The position numbers were made by a program, and so were the translations under genes. From Gemmatimonadetes bacterium 2013_60CM_65_52 (GTDB lineage Bacteria > Gemmatimonadota > Gemmatimonadetes > Gemmatimonadales > Gemmatimonadaceae), in assembly GCA_002215645.1 (NCBI GenBank), contig NGFI01000013.1, positions 62,001 to 126,000 on the forward strand: a stretch of 64,000 nt of DNA, in the 5' to 3' direction. Positions within the stretch are counted from its first letter, which is position 1. Each line of letters opens with the position of its first letter. Shown piece after piece: positions 43,629 through 53,163 of this stretch. The notes beneath the pieces are model-generated. The model saw only the letters and a program-made list of their open reading frames with translations, did no database searches and was not told where the DNA came from.

Positions 43629-44537
43629 TCAGAGCGGCTTCAGCGGAACGTAGAGGTCGCACTCGAACGCGCCTGTCTTCGGGTCGAAGGACATCTCCGG
43701 CGAATAGAATTCGAACATTGGCCGCGCGTCGAGTTGCATGCCGCTCTCCGGCAGCCAGTCGCGCAGCATGGCGACCCATGTGTCACCGATCAGCGCCGCC
43801 GAGCCCTTGAAGCGTGTTACGGCGTACTTGCCTCCCGGTAGCGTGGTCGTCTGGTAGCTGCCTGTGCCTGCGAAATCCTTCGGCACTGCCACACACGCGT
43901 CATAACGGCACTGCTCCGGCGCGGTGATGGCCGGATCGTCGTGGCTCACGCCGTAGCGCGGCTTGCCGACGGGATCGTTCGTCACCATCCAGGGATACAC
44001 GGTGTCCTGCCAGAAGCGCGAGAGCTGCTCGCCGTAGGGGCCGATGTGGCGAAGATAGGCGACGTACGCCGGGGCGAGCTCTACGACTTTGACTTTCATG
44101 GCTGCCCTTTCTGTGAAGTGTGTGACCCCATGATGTAGCGTGTCGCGTTCCGCATCCTGATCGACGTTGCGATTCGTCCGACGATTCTTGCGCTCTTCAC
44201 GCCGCCACGCACTCGGCGACGCTCCGAACCGGATGCGGAAGGCGCGCGTAAATGCCTCGGCCGAATTGAAGCCGACGGACAGAGCGATGTTCAGCACAGA
44301 CGAGCGCGGCTGTGTTGCGAGGCACAGCGCGGCGATCTCGAGGCGGCGCCGGCGGACGTAGTCACCGAGTGTCTCTCCCATCCATGCGGAGAAGACACGA
44401 TGGAAGTGAAACGCCGAGAAGTTCGCGACGTCCGCAAGCCGAGCGAGATCGAGCGGCTCGTCGAGGTGACGATCGACGCGCTCGAGAACCCGATGCATGC
44501 GTTGCGCGTATTCGGGCCGGCTGGTCTCACGCGTCAT
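43629..44537 (-). CDS. AraC-family regulator with C-terminal GyrI-like effector domain
   Basis: A 302-residue regulator. Two helix-turn-helix motifs lie in the first 110 residues (PLDLARLADVANFSAFHFHRVF, then RSSVLNIALSVGFNSAEAFTRAF). Residues about 145-302 match the GyrI/BmrR-type ligand-binding domain (VELAPAYVAYLRHIGPYGEQL, KYAVTRFKGS, EFYSPE). Such proteins sense hydrophobic drugs or detergents and activate efflux genes. No efflux gene is adjacent. Confidence 0.9.
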   Translation of the reverse strand: MTRETSRPEYAQRMHRVLERVDRHLDEPLDLARLADVANFSAFHFHRVFSAWMGETLGDYVRRRRLEIAALCLATQPRSSVLNIALSVGFNSAEAFTRAFRIRFGASPSAWRREERKNRRTNRNVDQDAERDTLHHGVTHFTERAAMKVKVVELAPAYVAYLRHIGPYGEQLSRFWQDTVYPWMVTNDPVGKPRYGVSHDDPAITAPEQCRYDACVAVPKDFAGTGSYQTTTLPGGKYAVTRFKGSAALIGDTWVAMLRDWLPESGMQLDARPMFEFYSPEMSFDPKTGAFECDLYVPLKPL

Positions 44538-44648
44538 CGAGATGCCCGTGTCATTGCGACGCGAGCCGGGCGGTCTCCATCATGACAAGGGCTCGTTCAG
44601 GAACGCTGCACGAAGGCCACCGCGACTACGTGGTTGAGCGACCATCGC

Positions 44649-44831
44649 TTAGCCGATTCGCGACACGATTTCCTGGATGTTGCCTGCGATCAGCGCGTGT
44701 TCGGCAAAGTTGATCAAGCCCTTGTCGCGAGCGTCGTCGGTCGCCTTGGGGGCGCTCGGTAGGCCGTTCTGCGCCGCTCGCATGTTGCCCCGTTCGATGA
44801 GCGCGTCGCTCGTGGCGAGCCCGTTCTGCAC
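44649..44831 (-). pseudogene. Short frame, possible gene remnant
   Basis: A 60-codon frame (LATSDALIERGNMRAAQNGL ... FAEHALIAGNIQEIVSRIG) with protein-like helical composition, a GTG start without a ribosome site, and a stop codon directly upstream in frame. It may be the 3' remnant of a larger gene. I do not recognise it. Confidence 0.25.
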
Positions 44832-44981
44832 CGACTGGCAGAATCCTTAGCGCTGGCTGGGCGTGGCCCCGTCACAAAGCGACTGCACGTTGTGTTGCGC
44901 GATACAGTGGTCGCAACTTGACCTGACAACCCTGCGTCACCTTGGTGTTCTCGCTTCCCATCGACCTCCGTAGCCTCGCGG

Positions 44982-45098
44982 CTATCCAACTACGCCTCGG
45001 AACCAGTCTTCCTCATCTTCCCAACCCCCATGACGCCGGAGATCCTGATCGGCGCTCGGATCATATGGCTCGCCTCCTGCCTTCCTGTTTGACTTCAT
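44982..45098 (-). CDS. Putative 38-residue acidic small protein
   Basis: A short frame starting MKSNRKAGGEPYDPSADQDL preceded by AGGAGG six bases upstream of the ATG (minus strand), one of the best ribosome sites in the window. The peptide has a basic start, an acidic, Trp-rich tail (GGWEDEEDWFRGVVG) and no membrane segment. It could be a genuine small protein or a peptide precursor; nothing known is recognised. Confidence 0.4.
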   Translation of the reverse strand: MKSNRKAGGEPYDPSADQDLRRHGGWEDEEDWFRGVVG

Positions 45099-45220
45099 GT
45101 GCCACCTCCTCCCCGAAGTATGAGCGAGTAAGGCGCCACGAAATCGGTCTAATCCCGGTTGCAGAAGGCCGCCCAACCTCCAAACCCGGGTGCCCATCAA
45201 ATCGGGTCAACTCCAACCTG

Positions 45221-45679
45221 CTAATGCGTCACATTGACGGCATACGTTAGCGGATTAGTTCGTTGATCAAACACCAGCGCTCCACTGACCAGATGCGCGA
45301 CGTCGGTGGTCACGACTCCGTCCGCGCCGGTACTCGAGAACTGGAGCGCGTCAGGGGTAAGCGTGACTTGACCGCTCCAATTGGACGTGCCCATCGACGC
45401 GCCGGTACATGAGTTTGTCGAAAGCTGATCCTCAATAAACCGACCCGTGCCATTACTGATAGACAGACTCAGATTGCCGGACTGAATCATGACGAAGCAA
45501 CCGGTGTGACCACCCGCTTGCGTCAATGGAATCTCAAATTCACGAAACGGCACCGAGTGCCCGTTGTACGCTATTAGCGCATGGTTCCCGTTCAATGTGA
45601 CCGCCGCGAGGCCTGTCGGCTGGCTACCTCCGCCGCACGCTGCAGCGACGCCGAGCAACAACACAAGACGATGACGCAT
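45221..45679 (-). CDS. Small lipoprotein of unknown function
   Basis: A 152-residue protein with a lipobox (LLLGVAAACGG), so it is probably lipid-anchored. The mature part is rich in Thr/Ser/Asn with two cysteines (GCFVM and SCTG), giving a likely beta-sandwich. GC is lower than in surrounding housekeeping genes. It precedes another lipoprotein gene on the same strand; both may have been acquired together. Confidence 0.75.
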   Translation of the reverse strand: MRHRLVLLLGVAAACGGGSQPTGLAAVTLNGNHALIAYNGHSVPFREFEIPLTQAGGHTGCFVMIQSGNLSLSISNGTGRFIEDQLSTNSCTGASMGTSNWSGQVTLTPDALQFSSTGADGVVTTDVAHLVSGALVFDQRTNPLTYAVNVTH

Positions 45680-45706
45680 GCAAACCTCCTTCCGCTGCCT
45701 GAGAAC

Positions 45707-46747
45707 TCACTGGGTAAGGGCGCGCCAACTGCCATCGCTGGCGCCCGATACAGGCGTGATGAAGCTGTATCCACCGCCTGTCCAACAACTGCCGTAGTTA
45801 AACTGTGTATAATCAGATGGGTGGTTCGTAATGGGATCCCACGCTCCGTTATTAGCAAACGATATAGCAGAAGCCCCAACTGATGCAACGGAAGGACAAA
45901 GATTTGGTGCGGTGAAGTAATGCTCCTCCCACATGCTCCAGCCGAGCCCGGTTTCGACTTCGTTAGTCAGCGTATATCCGCATGACGTGAAGAGCTGCAC
46001 GTAACCTCCAACAATGTAGTTGTAGATATTCATATACCAACATTGGCCGTTTGTCGATCCAGTATTCGGGGTCACGTTGGCAACCACTATCGTCGGACGT
46101 CCGTTATAGGTGCGGACGTACGTGGATTGAAACCCTGGGTCGGTTAGGTCCCAACGGAGTGCCAGCGTTCCCTGACCGAGTGAGCCACGGCACCAATCCC
46201 ATGCCCATAGCTGATGCTGGATTGGTCGTCCGAAGTGTGCCGTCGTCATCTCGATGCATGAACCTCCTGGCGCAAGCAACGTCGGAGCGTAGAGGACCGA
46301 ACTATCGGGAGGTGGCAGAGTGATACTCGTCCCAATGTCGTGGACGGAGTACACGCCGTACCACGCGTTCGTGTTTTGGTGCAAATAGAATCCTGCGTCG
46401 CCTTGATCGGGGGGCGGCAGCAAGCTTTGCCTCGACCGTGCTCCTTGTGGGCGATTACGCATGTAATGCGCTGCGATGGCGTAGGCCGGCGGCATCTGTG
46501 AAATAGGCGCTTGCGCGCTTGGCGGCGCGTTGAAGGCCACAGACTCGGAGGGAGGGGCGGGAAGAGCCGCAAGCGGAGTGCCTACCGGCACCTTCGTTCC
46601 CTCCGGCATCCACGCTGATACCGCCGAAGCCGTACTCAGAGATGCTGTCTCACCGGGGCGCGCCTTCGGCACTGTCGAGGTGGAGGAATCTGTGCAGCCG
46701 GCGAGCATCACTGCCGTACCAATTACGCCAGCCCTAAGGATGTTCAT
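45707..46747 (-). CDS. Secreted lipoprotein, aromatic-rich, unknown function
   Basis: A 346-residue protein with signal and lipobox (VMLAGCTDS near residue 16). A proline-rich spacer (PSESVAFNAPPSAQAPISQM) is followed by a Trp/Tyr/Cys-rich domain (QHQLWAWDWCRGS, NGQCWYMNIYNYIVGGYVQLF, GWSMWEEHYF). The composition suggests a secreted carbohydrate-binding or lectin-like beta domain, but no family is recognised. The start at 46747 places the lipobox correctly; the frame remains open to 46993 without a signal. It lies 27 bases upstream of the 45221-45679 lipoprotein gene. Confidence 0.72.
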   Translation of the reverse strand: MNILRAGVIGTAVMLAGCTDSSTSTVPKARPGETASLSTASAVSAWMPEGTKVPVGTPLAALPAPPSESVAFNAPPSAQAPISQMPPAYAIAAHYMRNRPQGARSRQSLLPPPDQGDAGFYLHQNTNAWYGVYSVHDIGTSITLPPPDSSVLYAPTLLAPGGSCIEMTTAHFGRPIQHQLWAWDWCRGSLGQGTLALRWDLTDPGFQSTYVRTYNGRPTIVVANVTPNTGSTNGQCWYMNIYNYIVGGYVQLFTSCGYTLTNEVETGLGWSMWEEHYFTAPNLCPSVASVGASAISFANNGAWDPITNHPSDYTQFNYGSCWTGGGYSFITPVSGASDGSWRALTQ

Positions 46748-47495
46748 GCTCAGCTCCGGTCGAGAAGGGTGGTGATGAGCACACGCGCCCCGTATGCGAG
46801 GCCTGTTAGACTTCGGGACAGGCCGTCGCAAGACGCGCGCCGCACAGTTGCCCAAACACTTGCGCTGTAAACACATATTTAGCTGTAAGCACACATCTAA
46901 TAGTTTAGGCCGTGCGCGACGCTTAGGGGTTACACCGCGTGTAATTGGGACCATATTCGCGAGACAGTCACGGCCGGCGATTCGTCGTTGCACTTGAGCG
47001 GTAGGTCGATGCGGAGAGCGAGCTCCGCGCCGGAGCGCGTTCTACCAACTCCACGAAGCGGACCACATTGGTATTGCAGATGCCGAACTGATTGTTCGCC
47101 CCATCACAGCATTACGATGATGTTTCTTTGTGGCATTGGGGGGCTACTCGCGACGACGCGTTCTTTTGCGGTGAGAGTGTAAGCTTCCGTAGTCTCAGCG
47201 CCCGTGGGAAGCACGGCGGAGCCGGTTGGAACCGAAGGCGCGACCATTGAGCAATGCCGACCAAAGTTGACTTGACGACTAGGGAATACCTGGAGCGGCG
47301 CGCCCCAGCGATCAAGCTGCCGCGACATCGTCGCCCCGCGTTTAGCCTATGCATGCGGAGAAGACACATCGCGTATATCTCCGCCTCGATGTTCAGGCGA
47401 CCGTGCGCGCGTCTAGCAGAGCCGGTCCGGGCGGCGTATGTTCGAGCCCCGCCGAAGGCCCGACGGGTACTCCTCCCCAACACCCGGAGTCCCTC
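46748..47495. other. Intergenic region, 748 nt, no gene seen
   Basis: Several short frames on both strands show no family resemblance and no good ribosome site. Composition is more AT-rich than the surroundings up to about 47330. I see nothing to annotate. Confidence 0.5.
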
Positions 47496-47948
47496 ATGAA
47501 TCGCACCCTGATCGGCAGTCTCGCTCTCGTTCTTGCGACGGCCTCTGTAGCGAACGCGCAGGCAAAACCCGAACCCAAGCAGGCCGGCGCCGCCAAGGCG
47601 GCCGCACTGACGTGGGCCGATCTCACCGGCGACTGGGAAGGGAAGGCGATGCGCGGCAAGACCGACTCGGTCATCACGACACTCACGACGACCTTCGCCG
47701 CCGACAAGAAGATCTGGGTGAACCTACCGAATCGGAAGCCGGTCGCCGCCCACCTCATCACGATGGCGGGCGATAGCATCGTGTACGAAACGGACTCGTA
47801 CGACAGCATCACGCGGCCCGGCCACAAGACCACGCTGCGCTTGAACTCGCACATCGCCAATCACAAGGCGTGGGGCACCTTCCACGCGGCCTTCGACGAC
47901 GGCAAGACGCTCGACGGAACGCACAGCGCCGCGCACAAGATCAAGTGA
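47496..47948 (+). CDS. Exported small protein of unknown function
   Basis: A 150-residue protein with a signal peptide (MNRTLIGSLALVLATASVANA) and a short beta-rich mature part (LTGDWEGKAMRGKTDSVITT, later HKTTLRLNSHIANHKAWGTF), resembling lipocalin-like or DUF-type proteins that measure fold stability. A GGAG lies upstream of the ATG; a frame open to 47349 has no signal peptide. Its 3' end overlaps the sigma factor gene on the other strand by 8 bases. Confidence 0.75.
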   Translation: MNRTLIGSLALVLATASVANAQAKPEPKQAGAAKAAALTWADLTGDWEGKAMRGKTDSVITTLTTTFAADKKIWVNLPNRKPVAAHLITMAGDSIVYETDSYDSITRPGHKTTLRLNSHIANHKAWGTFHAAFDDGKTLDGTHSAAHKIK

Positions 47949-49239
47949 GCTCACTCGCCGGAGCCTCCCGCGGTTTTTGGGGAGGCTCCGCAGCGAGGCG
48001 CGCCGCTTTCATCATCAGGAAGTCACGTTCCGGGACGCTCGCCGTGCGCTCCGCGGCCGTGCGGTAATGCCCAAGCGCGCGCTCGCGGTCACCGGCGCGC
48101 TCGTAGAGATGGGCGCGCACCGCATCGAGCCGATAATGGCCGGCGATGCGCGGATCGTCGTCGAGTGTCTTCAGAAAATCCAACGCGGCTGCCGGACCCT
48201 GCACCATGGCTACCGCCACCGCGCGGTTGAGCGACACCATCGGATTTCCCGAGATCTGTTCGAGCTGGCCGTACAAGGCGAGAATCGCGGGCCAGTCGGT
48301 ATCCTCGACGCGCGCGGCCTGGTCGTGCACTGCCGCAATCGCTGCCTGGAGTTGGTAGGGACCGGCCGAGCGGTGCGCCAGCGCCCGCGTCACCAGGGAA
48401 ACACCCTCCGCGATGAGCGCTCGATCCCAGCGCGAACGATCCTGCTCGTCCAACGGAATGAGCTCGCCGTGCACTCCCGTCCGCGCGACGCGACGCGCGT
48501 CAGCGAGCAGCATCAGCGCAAGGAGACCCATGACCTCCAGGTCGTCCGGCAGCAGCGCGTACAGCATCCGCGCGAGACGAATCGATTCATTCGAGAGGTC
48601 GATGCGCTGGAGTTGCGGCCCACCGCTGCTCGCATACCCCTCGCTGAAAATCAGATAGAGCGTATGGAGCACGGCACTCAGCCGCTCCGCGCGCTCATCA
48701 TCCGAGGGCAGACTGAAGGGAATTCCCGACGCCTTGATGCTCTGCTTCGCCCGGCTGATGCGTTGCGCCATCGTCGCCTCGGGGACGAGAAACGCCTTGG
48801 CGATCTCCATGGTCGTGAGTCCTCCCACGGCGCGGAGCGTGAGCGCGATCGCGGACGCCGGCGTGAGTGCGGGATGACAGCACATGAAGAGGAGCACGAG
48901 CGTGTCGTCCTCCTCCACATCGATGTCCCCAGTCGGCGGAGGAACAAACGCCCACTCGGCCCATACTTCGCTCGCGACGGCGTCTTCGCGCCGGCGTCGA
49001 GCCACCTCACTGCGCACCTGATCGGTGAGCCGGCGAACCGCAACGTGATACAGCCATCCCTGCGGATTCGCGGGTATGCCCTCGACGGGCCACTTCGCTG
49101 CCGCGGCGATGAGTGCTTCCTGAACCGCGTCTTCCGCCATCGAAAAATCTCTGTGCCGCCGGACCACGACGCCCAGCACCTGCGGCGCGAGCTCGCGCAG
49201 CAGATGCTGAATGGTGACGTCGGGGGACTCCGCGGTCAC
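47941..49239 (-). CDS. ECF-type RNA polymerase sigma factor with C-terminal TPR domain (ECF42-like)
   Basis: A 432-residue protein. Sigma region 2 (FSMAEDAVQEALIAAAAKWP, NPQGWLYHVAVRRLTDQVR) and region 4 (LTLRAVGGLTTMEIAKAFLVPEATMAQRISRAKQSIK) are followed by a 200-residue helical domain ending in TPR-like repeats, as in ECF42 (DUF6596) proteins. Its start overlaps the YCII-domain gene by four bases (ATGA), the standard partner gene for this sigma type. It probably serves oxidative or envelope stress transcription; no target promoter is obvious here. Confidence 0.93.
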   Translation of the reverse strand: MTAESPDVTIQHLLRELAPQVLGVVVRRHRDFSMAEDAVQEALIAAAAKWPVEGIPANPQGWLYHVAVRRLTDQVRSEVARRRREDAVASEVWAEWAFVPPPTGDIDVEEDDTLVLLFMCCHPALTPASAIALTLRAVGGLTTMEIAKAFLVPEATMAQRISRAKQSIKASGIPFSLPSDDERAERLSAVLHTLYLIFSEGYASSGGPQLQRIDLSNESIRLARMLYALLPDDLEVMGLLALMLLADARRVARTGVHGELIPLDEQDRSRWDRALIAEGVSLVTRALAHRSAGPYQLQAAIAAVHDQAARVEDTDWPAILALYGQLEQISGNPMVSLNRAVAVAMVQGPAAALDFLKTLDDDPRIAGHYRLDAVRAHLYERAGDRERALGHYRTAAERTASVPERDFLMMKAARLAAEPPQKPREAPASELT

Positions 49240-49634
49240 GCGTCCGTCGGAGGCGCGCTGAGCACCTGACGCACTTCGATCTTCATGTTGAGGGGCTTGC
49301 CGTCCGGTCCCGGTGCGGTGGACGCGCGGCCGGCGATCGCATAGGCGCGCTCGGTGCTGTCCACCTCCACGATCCAGTAGCCGGCCAGAAATTCCTTTGC
49401 CTCCGCGAACGGTCCATCCGTTACAACCGGTAGCCCCTTCGGGTCGGCGCGAACGATCCGCGCCTCACCGGGTGCGGCCAGCCCCTGTCCGTCCACCCAT
49501 TCGCCGGATGCGTTCAGGTCCTTGCCCAGGTCGTGCATGAACTGGATGTGCGCCTTCAGGGCATCCGGTGACCACCTGGTGATCCCGTATTCGCCGTCGC
49601 CGCGCGGGGCGTGCATCATCAGCATGTAGCGCAT
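49236..49634 (-). CDS. YCII/DGPF-domain protein (partner of the ECF sigma factor)
   Basis: A 132-residue YCII-family protein starting MRYMLMMHAPRGDGEY, with the DGPF-type segment VTDGPFAEAKEFLAGYWIVEVDS. In most genomes this family sits directly upstream of ECF42 sigma factors, as here with a 4-base overlap. It may act as a small-molecule enzyme or sensor controlling the sigma factor. An extended start to 49703 adds an unlikely basic leader. Confidence 0.9.
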   Translation of the reverse strand: MRYMLMMHAPRGDGEYGITRWSPDALKAHIQFMHDLGKDLNASGEWVDGQGLAAPGEARIVRADPKGLPVVTDGPFAEAKEFLAGYWIVEVDSTERAYAIAGRASTAPGPDGKPLNMKIEVRQVLSAPPTDA

Positions 49635-49731
49635 GGTCCGATCTCCTCCGAGTTTGGGACGCCGCGATTGGCGTCTGCGTAGAGAAGTCGGAGCTGCCGT
49701 CACGTTCTCTACATCGCGGACGACCCGCCCG

Positions 49732-50229
49732 TCATTTTCCGCTCAGGCGGTCAAAATATATTCGGGCCGCCTGCTCGTCGAATGCGCAGGCCACGATCCG
49801 CTCGAAGCGCTGTCGGTAGCGGCGCATCACGTCGATGGCCACCTCCGCGGCCGCCCTGATGGGATACCCATACGCCCCCGTCGAGATCGCCGGGAACGCG
49901 ATACTATGGATGTCGCCCTGGTCGAGCGCGAGCTCGAACGCACGCACGTAGGCGGAGCGAAGCAATGGTTCCTCGCCGTGCGTACCGCCACGCCACACGG
50001 GCCCGACGGCGTGGATGACGTACTTTGCGGGCAGCCGGAATCCGGGTGTGATTACCGCGTTGCCGGTCGGACAGGGCGCGAACGCCATGGACGCGCGCAC
50101 GAGCTCGGGACCGGCAGCGCGATGAATGGCGCCATCCACTCCACCACCGCCGGCGAGCTGTTCATTCGCGGCATTGACGATGGCGTCCGTGGCCAGTGTG
50201 GTGATGTCGGCGCGAACGACCTCGATCAT
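49732..50229 (-). CDS. Macro-domain protein (ADP-ribose / O-acetyl-ADP-ribose hydrolase type)
   Basis: A 165-residue single macro domain: MIEVVRADITTLATDAIVNAANEQLAGGGGVDGAIHRAAGP, FRLPAKYVIHAVGPVW and FPAISTGAYGYP give the ADP-ribose pocket of the YmdB/MacroD class. It should remove or bind ADP-ribose, possibly linked to ADP-ribosylation or NAD turnover. The frame is open to 50643 but that part overlaps the ppc gene; the ATG at 50229 begins the domain. It follows ppc by 38 bases on the same strand. Confidence 0.92.
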   Translation of the reverse strand: MIEVVRADITTLATDAIVNAANEQLAGGGGVDGAIHRAAGPELVRASMAFAPCPTGNAVITPGFRLPAKYVIHAVGPVWRGGTHGEEPLLRSAYVRAFELALDQGDIHSIAFPAISTGAYGYPIRAAAEVAIDVMRRYRQRFERIVACAFDEQAARIYFDRLSGK

Positions 50230-50267
50230 GAGCAGTGCGTCCTCCCTCCGACAGTTACGGAGGCCGA

Positions 50268-53045
50268 TCAGCCCGTGTTGCGCAGCCCCTGAGCGACGCC
50301 GCTCAGCGTGGTGGCGAGTACGTCGTCCAACGCCGCATGATCCTCGCCACGCGCCGCCGCCGCGCGCTTGCGTCCCAATAGTGATACCTGAAGGAGCGAA
50401 AGCGGATCGACGTAGGGATTCCGGAGCGCAATCGCGGCCTGCAACACGGGCACGTCCGCGATGAGCACGGCACTCTCGCGGATTCGGAGAATGCTCTCCA
50501 CCGTTCGCTTGAATTCCTCCTCGAGCTGCGTAAGCAGCTCCTGGTTGCCGCCGAGACGCGTCACATATGCGCGCGCGATCTCCAGGTCGGTCTTCGCGCA
50601 CACCATCTCCACTTTTGAGAGAAAGTCGTCGAAGAACGGCCACGTCCGCGCCATGTGCTGCAGCTCGCGCAATCCGTCACCTGTCGACGCGTGCGATGCC
50701 AACGCGGCGCCGACGCCGAGCCACCCCGTCAACATCAGGCGGATCTGTGTCCATCCGAATGCCCATGGGATCGCGCGGATGCCCTCGATGCCGATGCTCT
50801 TGCCCGGACGATACGAGGGGCGGGACCCGAAGCGCGCATCGGCCAGCTCGGCAATGGGTGTGGACGTACGAAGGAGCTCGAACAGCTCGGGACGCTCGTG
50901 CACGAACGTCCGGTACAGCTCGTAGGAGCGCGCGGAGAGCTGGCTCACGATGTCTCTGAACCGTTGCACTTCCGCCGGATCGCGTCCCTCACGCCAATCG
51001 GTAAAGCCGTGGAGCAGCACGCCGGAAATGCTCACCTCGAGCGAACGCTCCGCGACGGCGGACAGACCGAACTGCTGCGAGATGATCTCACCCTGCTCGG
51101 TGATCTTGATCTGGCCGTTCACAGTGCCAGGGGGCAGCGCCGATAGCGCGCGATGCACTGGAGAGCCACCGCCGCGACCGACACCTCCGCCGCGGCCGTG
51201 AAACAGCCTGAGCGCAATTCCGGATTCCGCAAAGAGCGACGCAAGCGCCTCCTGCGCGCGATACAGCGCCCAGCTTGCAGCGAGCAATCCCGCGTCCTTT
51301 GCCGAATCCGAATAACCGAGCATCACTTCCTGCCGGTTGCCGCGGGCGGCGAGCTGTCGCCGGTACGTCGGATCGTCGAGCAGCGCGCGCATCACCTGTG
51401 GAGAGGCATCCAGGTCCGCCAACGTCTCGAACAATGGAACGACGTCGAGACGCGACACCGGCGGATCCGCGGAGAGATCCACCAGGCCACCTTCGCGTCC
51501 GAGCAGCAGCACGCGCAGCAGATCATCCGGCTCGCGCGTCATCGATACGATGTACGTGCACGCCGCGGCCTCGCCGGCCTCGTCCTGCACGGTGCGGATG
51601 GCGCGGAACGTTTCGAGGACGCGAGTCGTCGCATCGCTCACGGGCAAGTGTGCGGCGGCGAGCGGCCGGCGGCCGGAGAGCTCGCGTCGTATGGCACTGG
51701 CGTCGAGCGCCGGCAGATCCAACACACGTGACAGCTCGTCCAGTGCATCGCGATGCATGTCGGCATGATCTCGCACGTCCATCATGAAGCCGTAAAACCC
51801 GTGCGCGCGCACCACGCCGATGAAGGGGTCGAGCACGGTACGGCACGCTTCAACGGCGCCTGCGCTCAGCAGATTCTCGCGCACGAGCATGAGGTCGCGA
51901 TCGAACGCCGCGGCGTCGGCATATGCGGCGTGCTCTGGCTTGAAGGTGCCTGAGTCTCGTGCGGCAACGGCGCGGCGCGTTGCGGCTATGCGCGCTGCCA
52001 TGAACGTCAGTTTGAGGCGCACGGGCTCCGAGGCGTTGCGCGTCCGATTGGCTTTCCACACGTCCGGAAGCGCAACACGATCCTCCTCGATCGACGCCAG
52101 AAGGGCCGCTGGCGGTTCAGCGTGCTGCGCAGACAACGCGAGCCGCTCGACGAGATCGTCGAGCGCGCGGCCATAGCGGCCGAGGATCACGTGGCTTGCG
52201 CGGCGCGCGGCAGCGACGGTCGTGTCGGGCGTGACGAACGGATTGCCATCGCGATCTCCGCCCACCCAGTTGCCCATTCTGATGGGAACGGGGATCCTGA
52301 GCGCATCGGCCGTGGCGCGGAACTCCTCCTCGTATGCCCGCATCAACGCGTTGCGTGCGGCGGCGCTCGCGTCCAGCAGGCGCGTCTCGAGGTACCAGAG
52401 CACCGTGCTCACTTCGTCGAGCACGGTGGGGCGATCCTGACGCACTTCGGCGGTGAGCCACAGCAGCTCGATCTCGCCCTCGAGCCGGTCTTCCAGAGCG
52501 CGCCGGTCGACATGTGGCGTTGCTTCCCACGCAAGCAGCAGATCGGCGACGCGCGCCTGCAGTGCGAGCAGCGTTCGCCGCGTGGATTCGGTCGGGTGGG
52601 CCGTGAGCACAGGACGCACGTCGAGCCGCGTCACGGCGTGCAACACCTCCTCGGCCGTGCGCCCCTGTTCGTGCAGGCGGCGGAGCGTCCATCGAGCACT
52701 TGCGGGCTGCGGTGCAGCATCTTCATGCGCATACGCACGACTTCTGCGCACCCGATGCACCTGCTCGGCGGTATTGATCAGGAGAAAGAACAAGGTGAAC
52801 GCCCGCGCGGAGATTGCGCAGAGCTCGAGCGGCAGAGCGTCCACGCGTGCGAGCAGGTCGTCGAGCGTTGGCGCGCCGGGATCGCGACGGCGGCGCGCGC
52901 GCGTTGCACGGCGCAATCCCTCGACTTCCGCAAACGCGGCGTCGCCCTCGAGCCGGCGGATCACGCGTCCCAGCGCGGCGGCAAGCCGGCGGACATCCTC
53001 GTGGAGCGGTGCGTCCTCGGAACGAATCTGGACCGGCGAGGTCAT
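50268..53045 (-). CDS. ppc: Phosphoenolpyruvate carboxylase
   Basis: A 925-residue enzyme (from the ATG at 53045) fixing bicarbonate on phosphoenolpyruvate to oxaloacetate, feeding the TCA cycle. Catalytic signatures are present: TAHPTESTRRT near residue 145, GYSDSAKDAG near 575, FHGRGGGVGRGGG near 613, and a QNTG-like C-terminus (AQGLRNTG). Length matches the bacterial enzyme. The frame is open to 53102. It lies between the macro gene and the ROK regulator and is not tied to the uronate operon by overlap. Confidence 0.95.
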   Translation of the reverse strand: MTSPVQIRSEDAPLHEDVRRLAAALGRVIRRLEGDAAFAEVEGLRRATRARRRRDPGAPTLDDLLARVDALPLELCAISARAFTLFFLLINTAEQVHRVRRSRAYAHEDAAPQPASARWTLRRLHEQGRTAEEVLHAVTRLDVRPVLTAHPTESTRRTLLALQARVADLLLAWEATPHVDRRALEDRLEGEIELLWLTAEVRQDRPTVLDEVSTVLWYLETRLLDASAAARNALMRAYEEEFRATADALRIPVPIRMGNWVGGDRDGNPFVTPDTTVAAARRASHVILGRYGRALDDLVERLALSAQHAEPPAALLASIEEDRVALPDVWKANRTRNASEPVRLKLTFMAARIAATRRAVAARDSGTFKPEHAAYADAAAFDRDLMLVRENLLSAGAVEACRTVLDPFIGVVRAHGFYGFMMDVRDHADMHRDALDELSRVLDLPALDASAIRRELSGRRPLAAAHLPVSDATTRVLETFRAIRTVQDEAGEAAACTYIVSMTREPDDLLRVLLLGREGGLVDLSADPPVSRLDVVPLFETLADLDASPQVMRALLDDPTYRRQLAARGNRQEVMLGYSDSAKDAGLLAASWALYRAQEALASLFAESGIALRLFHGRGGGVGRGGGSPVHRALSALPPGTVNGQIKITEQGEIISQQFGLSAVAERSLEVSISGVLLHGFTDWREGRDPAEVQRFRDIVSQLSARSYELYRTFVHERPELFELLRTSTPIAELADARFGSRPSYRPGKSIGIEGIRAIPWAFGWTQIRLMLTGWLGVGAALASHASTGDGLRELQHMARTWPFFDDFLSKVEMVCAKTDLEIARAYVTRLGGNQELLTQLEEEFKRTVESILRIRESAVLIADVPVLQAAIALRNPYVDPLSLLQVSLLGRKRAAAARGEDHAALDDVLATTLSGVAQGLRNTG

Positions 53046-53163
53046 GAGTGTCCGTGCCGGCTGATCGGAGGTCGCCACTCCGAGACTCGAGCGGCCGAGC
53101 AAGTCCCATCGCCGCGGAGTTTTCGGCTGCAGAGAGACTCGGCGTGGCAGCCGTCGTGAGCGG

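Larger units (their letters stand above)
44538..45220. other. Poorly coding region between regulator and lipoprotein, 683 nt
   Basis: No gene of normal size is visible. It holds a short frame at 44649-44831 and a 38-codon frame with an excellent ribosome site at 44982-45098, both on the minus strand. The mixture of short frames and reduced GC looks like decayed or recently acquired DNA. Confidence 0.5.

Noticed and set aside
47112-47483. Minus-strand frame of 123 codons
   Set aside because: Its composition (Arg/Ser/Ala rich, no domain, no ribosome site) is that of a chance frame in GC-rich DNA.
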